Below are positions 59,401-64,000 of a stretch of DNA of 64,000 bases, piece by piece; the first letter of the stretch is position 1, and each line of letters opens with the position of its first letter. The DNA comes from Anisakis pegreffii. Its lineage: Eukaryota > Nematoda > Chromadorea > Rhabditida > Anisakidae. The notes below the pieces were generated by a model. That model was given only the letters and a program-made list of their open reading frames with translations. It did not search any database and had not been told where the DNA came from. The translations under genes were made by a program, and so were the position numbers. Where the stretch lies: the NCBI GenBank assembly GCA_035041965.1, contig JAPYMA010001877.1:97927-161926 (forward strand), read 5' to 3'.

Positions 59401-62400
59401 ACAGTATCCTTTTGATACTTTCTTCTGTGTCACATTGTTTTCGCGATGCCCACTTTCCTGGCAAACATTTAATTCCGTTCATGAGGCTTCCAAATTCTCT
59501 TCCTATTTGGCACGGAACAGTGAGTCGAGCAATGGAGTTCTAATCTTTCCTTCAAACCTACCGATGATATTGCCAGATGAAAGCAACATCGGATTTCCTG
59601 GATCTTCATTTTATTGTGTATTGTATCACTTAGTTTTTTTCAGTTGGTTTAATTATTCATTAGTTCTGCAATTTTTCGCTTTCCTATCTTTTTTCTCATC
59701 CAATATAACGTATAGTTCATTGGTCTTTCGTTTGTCAATCTTATGTTAGTATCGTTATATTACGCGTAGTGCATCGCTCACAGGGTTGATTATCTCGATG
59801 ACGGTTTTCTTTAAGTAGAGTTACAAACTGAGCGCTTCTTCTGAGACCCCCTGTCAAATGCGATATTGCTGTTAGGTAAAGTTTCCATAAAAAGACCAAT
59901 TCATGCGCAGGGTTGAATACCATTGGGGATGTTGTTTATTGCTGTTGAATTTCGTAAATTTCAGCTGCTCTGAGCCAATAACTAATGATGCAGCGAAGTA
60001 CATCTAACACTGGCAACTCATTGTAATCATAAGGGTAATAGAAAATAAACCGAGCACACACCTTGTATGAATTCAGTACGGAACTCTTCATGAAACACTT
60101 TCGAATGGGAATTTAATTTGACTCGAGAGCGGCGTTGAAAATTTCGGGAAGTCGAGGTGGGAGAAGCTCAGAGTGGCAACCAAGGGTTTTGAGGCGAAAT
60201 GTCAGAATTTTTGGAAAACGAAATAATTGAGATATCACACCAGCTGCACAGGTTCTAGAACGGAATGTGGTCAGTTGCGGTGACTCGATTGATTTCAAGG
60301 CGGTAAGCAAATCAATGCAGAGTTGCTTATAACACAGATTTCAGAGAGGTCTAATGAATGGAGTTCGTCTGAATGCGACACACTAATTAGATTGGTCATT
60401 AGTAATAGGGAAGGTCTTTTTGGTGAGACGTTACCGTGTGATTTCATTGGTTTAAATGCAGATCGAATTGATGTGTGGAATGAGGTCTTGAAGAAGTGAG
60501 TTTCATTTGTAAAATACGATGGTGGTTTTTGAATTATAATATCTTCAGTGTAATTCCAGAACCATCCCATCTCAGATCATTCGGGTAACGCCATTTATTA
60601 GCCAGCCATTCATTGCTAACCCAACGCCTTCACCAAAGTGAATGGTCATTCAGTTTCCTGTTCGAATTATTGATGATCTCCAATTAGTTTCCCCCATATA
60701 TTTCAAGTTCGGCTATCTCAGTTGCTCATTGGACGTTCGCTCACAAAAAGTATCGAAAATAATATTGCGATGAGCAGGATGAAACAACGCCAGTTTATGA
60801 AACAACGACATTAATAAAAAATATGTGCCTCAATATGTTCCTCCATTGAAGGTTCACAGAAAAATTTCCGTCGAGGAACGAGACTGTGAAATCACTGCAT
60901 CATTTATGGGTGTTATGCGTCAACAAAATCGAGCGCTGCTTGCATCAACATTCAAGGTGTTATCATGAATTCTGTTCAGTACCAAACAATTAGTAAATCA
61001 CTGTTAATCCACGTACTCATTTCATTCCTGTTTTCTGTTTTCTCCATGATGGCCTTGTAACATCTTCATCATGATCTATGTTTTCAACCTGGCGTTGCAG
61101 CTAAGTCATTACAGCTTTTTAAATCTACAACTTGAATAAACATTTTGGGTATCATAGATATTGTAATGGAGCGTCGACATCCGCACAATCCGACATCGAT
61201 TCACTACTGACTGAAGATGAACGTGTTTTGTATGAATGGTTAACCAAGAAGTATAACTTTGGGACGAGTGCAGCCCAACAATTTTTAACGGTACATTCAT
61301 TATACTTCGTTAATGAATGTACCGAAATACCTTGCAACGGGAATTCAATTTGATTCGTTCATGAAGTTCATGAAGCCCGAGTGACCATTCGTTCATGTTT
61401 GAAGAGATGTGCATTATACCTAATGACCAACGCAAGCTGATTATCGTTGGATTTTACCACCTGACATGTTAAAACATCATTCTCTCCGGCTTAATAATTT
61501 TTAAAATACGTGGTACTAGTGTAGCTCCAAGGCTTATCTGAAATTTTTTCTTTGGCGTATTTCCGATGTTCATGACTGATGCTGATTTCTAATTCAGACG
61601 AACACATCACAAAACGCTGATTTAAACATGGCGACGATCTCAGCACCTGAACAGCCAACAACACAACTTTCATGGATGTTCACTCATTCAGATGTTACAA
61701 ATCACAATGACTTTCCTCCGAATAATTCGTCAGATAAGGATATTCTCGTAACAGCCCCACCAAATTCACTCAGCGTACCAGTTCCAGCATTACCACAACA
61801 ATCATCCCTGCATCTGTTGCATTCTCGACTTATGCAGGTTTCATTTTCAGAAATCATTCTATTATTCCCAGTTCATTATCTAGGCAATAATTCTCAGTTC
61901 GTGTTCGATAAACTTCCACAAGTAACAAACTTGCAGCAGTGATAAAATCATAAGTTTCAGAGTTTCTATTCAGTTATCAATAAGTTTACTGCAACCATTC
62001 GAAAAGAGCAGAATTATGCTGAAGAGGAACATTTCAATCATCTTGATTGCAGGCGTTGAGTCGTGTTCAGCACGTTGAATCTGAACTGAGGGATATATCG
62101 ATAGGGCTAGAAGAAATTAGTAATGCGCAAAATTCAACCGCATCGGTGAGTTTTTATTCAATAGCAGATAAATCTGTTGTTCGGTGGTTAGAAGCTACAT
62201 AGTACTAAAAAACATGCCAAAAAAAGTAAACATCATCAATCTTCCTTAGCAGTCATGAAATATTTGAAAAAAATGGAGGTTCGGCTCCACGTTTTTGAGA
62301 TTTTCAGTTCCAACTCCGCATTTCAAGATTTTGAATCAGGCTGTACATCTTGTAAAATTTCGGCTCTAGCTCAGGCTCCGCATTTTTCAAAACGTTCGAT

Positions 62401-62746
62401 CCAGCTTCGAAAGTCGCTCTGCTCCCCTCTGGAACAATGTGAATCCGTAAAAAACTGTCGTACCAGTCTCATCTGCAGCTACTGAATGTTCTAATATATT
62501 CTTCCAAGGGAGCCAAAAAACTCGTGTTCCTGACTCTGGTGATTCAATACAAGCAAAATCTGATGACGTCGATTGTAGGTCAGCGAAGTAGAGCAAATCA
62601 AAGAAGAGAATATGCGATTGAGAAGAGAGAGTGAGCGATTGCGCAGTGAAAACGAGCGGTTGAAAAGTGAAAAATCAGAGTTTATTGGATCGTTGTCGCG
62701 GTATTTATCCGAGGTACCGTTCACACATTCATTCTTGAGAGAATAG
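56470..62746 (+). CDS. Double Myb/SANT-like domain, coiled-coil protein
   Basis: Probable nuclear DNA-binding protein. Exons: 56470-56650, 57412-57462, 57699-57849, 57913-58017, 58744-58882, 59070-59292, 60345-60495, 60549-60584, 60860-60958, 61158-61290, 61598-61837, 62053-62145, 62579-62746; phases match, 589 residues. Basic linker KRSRTRQKHHRNRLRR (about 72-87). First Myb/SANT-like domain (about 79-160): SMSDEKRKELWDDI, then LKSLWRTALWKVKRN, as in the Myb_DNA-bind_5 type. Acidic Ser-rich middle (210-283). Second domain (about 285-365): SNEWSSSECDTLIRLV, then ADRIDVWNEVLK. Leu-rich coiled coil at the end (VEQIKEENMRLRRESERLRS). Doubts: exon 9 ends more naturally at 60956 (AAG|GTGTTA), which leads in phase to a short stop exon 61101-61139; the last exon may instead use GAG|GTACCG at 62713. 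ATTAAA at 62797. Confidence 0.75.
61289..61324 (+). repeat. 14-bp hairpin over exon 10 donor
   Basis: CGGTACATTCATTA (61289-61302), an 8-base loop, and its exact complement TAATGAATGTACCG (61311-61324). The GT of the exon 10 splice donor (61291-61292) lies in the left arm. Confidence 0.85.
62268..62430 (+). repeat. GGCTCC-type degenerate repeat in intron
   Basis: Diverged units containing GGTTCGGCTCCACGTTTTTG, CCAACTCCGCATTTCAAG and CAGGCTCCGCATTTTTCAAA follow each other inside the last long intron of the Myb/SANT-like gene. Confidence 0.55.
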
Positions 62747-63320
62747 GAATGTTACTCGTGTTGTGGAAGATTCATATGCCCGTTTGAATCGTGTGGATTA
62801 AAAGGAATTGGAAACCATGCACATCCATCCTCGTGTTTTGCTTGTTCAGCGGTTGAATTTGCTATTGATCCTACTGAAACCTCTGACACGAGGCGAGAAC
62901 TCACATTTCAGGAAGATTTCATGCTTATGCTCCCAGCTGTTCTTGGAATAGCGTTGTAACACCGGATCTGATTAGGATTCTTATATTTAAAGTTGATAAC
63001 CGTCACTATTGATATACGTCAATAGAAATCGTTGCATTTAGAATGACCAATTCTTTTCTACTGCATCTCATTTGAACCCCTTCTGCATGTAATTTATTTT
63101 TGATCAAAAATTTTTTCTGTTCAATTTTTGTTGATTCTCCCTGATTTTGACGAACCAGTCCATTCGTTTATCCACGTCATTTTCGTTTAAAAGGAAATAA
63201 GCGACAATCACGCTGGTGATACGGCAATATTATATGGTGTTGATCCGGACGGGGAGCGATTCTCCGATAATTTCCATCCCCGTTGTTTTTGTCGGGCTAC
63301 CATCTCGGTCAGTTCACTCC
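62747..63320. other. Short convergent intergenic region
   Basis: Lies between the 3' ends of the Myb/SANT-like gene (+) and a minus-strand gene. It holds ATTAAA (62797-62802, plus) and AATAAA on the minus strand (63093-63098). No gene is recognised, though the plus strand from 63194 is open (see rejected items). Confidence 0.45.
63093..63098 (-). terminator. Polyadenylation signal, minus strand
   Basis: AATAAA on the minus strand about 220 bases beyond the stop codon at 63321 of the adjacent minus-strand gene. Confidence 0.4.
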
Positions 63321-63762
63321 TCAATGGAGAGGATGAGCTTCCCGCGGGGATTCCATATTTTGTAGCAACTGCACCAGTTGCTCCGGTTGAACTACTTATT
63401 ATCCGGAATAAGGGGTTGTCTCTTCTCCTTTTTATGTGCCATCCACATTTCACTCCTGTGTTCCTTATCATTGCACCAAAATTCACCTGATTTACTCACT
63501 ATCAGACAAGCAATCACGTGTGCTGTGCAAACGGTAGGATAGTCCTCGTGAAGACAGTTTATATTCAGCTTGCCGTGGCGTGCAATCATGTCACCATAAT
63601 AAAGAAATTCAAATAAATATAGTAATGCAGCAGTTCACACAATCGAACGAAAATAAATGAGATCAAGCTTCTAATCCCGAGTTTGTAACAATAGCCTATT
63701 GTAATAGTGCACAACTGAATACTTACTTGTTCTCGTTAGGTTGATCCAAACTGCGCAACGAT
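63321..63762 (-). CDS. 3' exons of unidentified gene
   Basis: Three phase-compatible minus-strand exons. 63762-63727 (acceptor TACTATCAG, donor GTAAGT), 63568-63500 (acceptor GGCAAG, donor GTGAGT) and 63394-63321 (acceptor AATAAG, stop TGA). Joined, they end TEYKLSSRGLSYRLHSTRDC then LSDIVQPEQLVQLLQNMESP and REAHPLH. The first exon can also be read in a second frame (SLRSLDQPNEN), which would need a different join. The tail looks helical (LVQLLQNM) and shows no known domain. Two acceptors are weak; the two consensus donors and protein-like frame are the support. Confidence 0.4.
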
Positions 63763-63915
63763 CTGATAGTAAATATAACTAAAGAAATGAAAATGAACTG
63801 ATGTTTTTGAAATTATGAATGGTTATTTTGAATGTGAATAAACTGCCAAAATTACGCGATGCATTTTTAGCAAGAAATGAGTTTGGTGCAAAGAAAGAGT
63901 GAAATAAGTGACATT
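63763..63915. other. Probable intron
   Basis: AT-rich sequence upstream (on the minus strand) of the 63762 exon. No exon-like segment is seen. Confidence 0.3.
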
Positions 63916-64000
63916 TTAGAATGGTGCGATCAGTGATGCGACAATGTTGCCGTCTCCGTCGACGGTCACTTCTTCTGATGCCATTCCGTCGCGTTGTGAG
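63916..64000 (-). CDS. Partial coding segment at right edge
   Basis: Minus-strand frame entering from the right edge: QRDGMASEEVTVDGDGNIVA then SLIAPF and a stop at 63916. It may be the end of a gene or an exon of the gene at 63321-63762 with a donor before the stop. The plus strand offers a rival reading, an ATG at 63921 just behind CATTTTAG (MVRSVMRQCCRLRRRSLLLM, open to the edge). I prefer the minus reading on composition, weakly. Confidence 0.25.
   Translation of the reverse strand, partial: SQRDGMASEEVTVDGDGNIVASLIAPF

Noticed and set aside
58998..59749. Long plus-strand frames between Myb/SANT exons 6 and 7
   Set aside because: The first is exon 6 plus read-through into the intron; the second (from 59384) has no acceptor in phase, whereas 59292 joins perfectly to 60345.
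63194..63490. Plus-strand 98-codon continuation of the Myb/SANT-like gene after GAG|GTACCG at 62713
   Set aside because: The acceptor (TTTAAAAG) is weak, the residue string has no coiled-coil or domain character, and the minus-strand exons over the same bases look more protein-like. Reading through the donor gives a simple stop at 62746 with ATTAAA downstream.
1..64000. CRISPR array, bacterial operon or phage system
   Set aside because: No regular repeat-spacer structure, no ribosome binding sites or polycistronic ORFs; all recognisable genes have nematode-type introns.

Overview
The window reads as nuclear DNA of a nematode, probably a parasitic one of the ascarid or spirurid side; I cannot name the species. 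The grounds are internal. Exons are short (mostly 50-250 bases) and end in T-rich acceptors such as TTTTCAG or TTTGCAG. Several start codons sit a few bases behind such an acceptor with no open exon before it, the layout expected of spliced-leader trans-splicing. Degenerate TTAGGC (nematode telomere) hexamers occur inside and between genes. The gene families (secreted two-domain C-type lectin, peroxidasin, Myb/SANT-like factor) are typical of roundworms.

Left part (1 to about 19,000) is gene-poor. One two-exon gene of unknown function is fairly well supported at 3360-4236. A handful of weakly supported candidate exons and simple or tandem repeats fill the rest.

19,046-21,736 holds two tandem copies of methylmalonyl-CoA epimerase, both intact, with identical intron positions. 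21,737-29,280 is mostly noncoding, with a terminal exon of an unidentified minus-strand gene at 22,483-22,687. 29,412 to about 39,151 is a 21-exon peroxidasin-type heme peroxidase (signal peptide, two Ig domains, peroxidase, von Willebrand C). It has no leucine-rich repeats and has Ala where the heme-linking Asp of the family is expected. 41,618-46,253 on the minus strand is a secreted lectin with three small cysteine modules and two C-type lectin domains; one base appears to be missing between the two domains.

46,254-56,400 is a repeat-rich stretch: a reverse-transcriptase remnant, microsatellites, a 0.6 kb segment present twice (one copy interrupted by an 0.84 kb insert that looks like a solo LTR), and an internally deleted mariner-type transposon with both terminal inverted repeats. 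56,470-62,746 is a 13-exon nuclear-type protein with two Myb/SANT-like domains encoded by exons of the same length and phase, followed by a coiled coil. A convergent minus-strand gene enters from the right edge (63,321-63,762 and perhaps 63,916-64,000).

The genes do not form one pathway. The epimerase pair belongs to propionate and odd-chain carbon metabolism, peroxidasin to basement membrane or cuticle matrix, the lectin to secretion or host and microbe contact, and the Myb/SANT protein to transcription. Exon models come from reading frame, splice signals and family resemblance only; no transcript or database was consulted.
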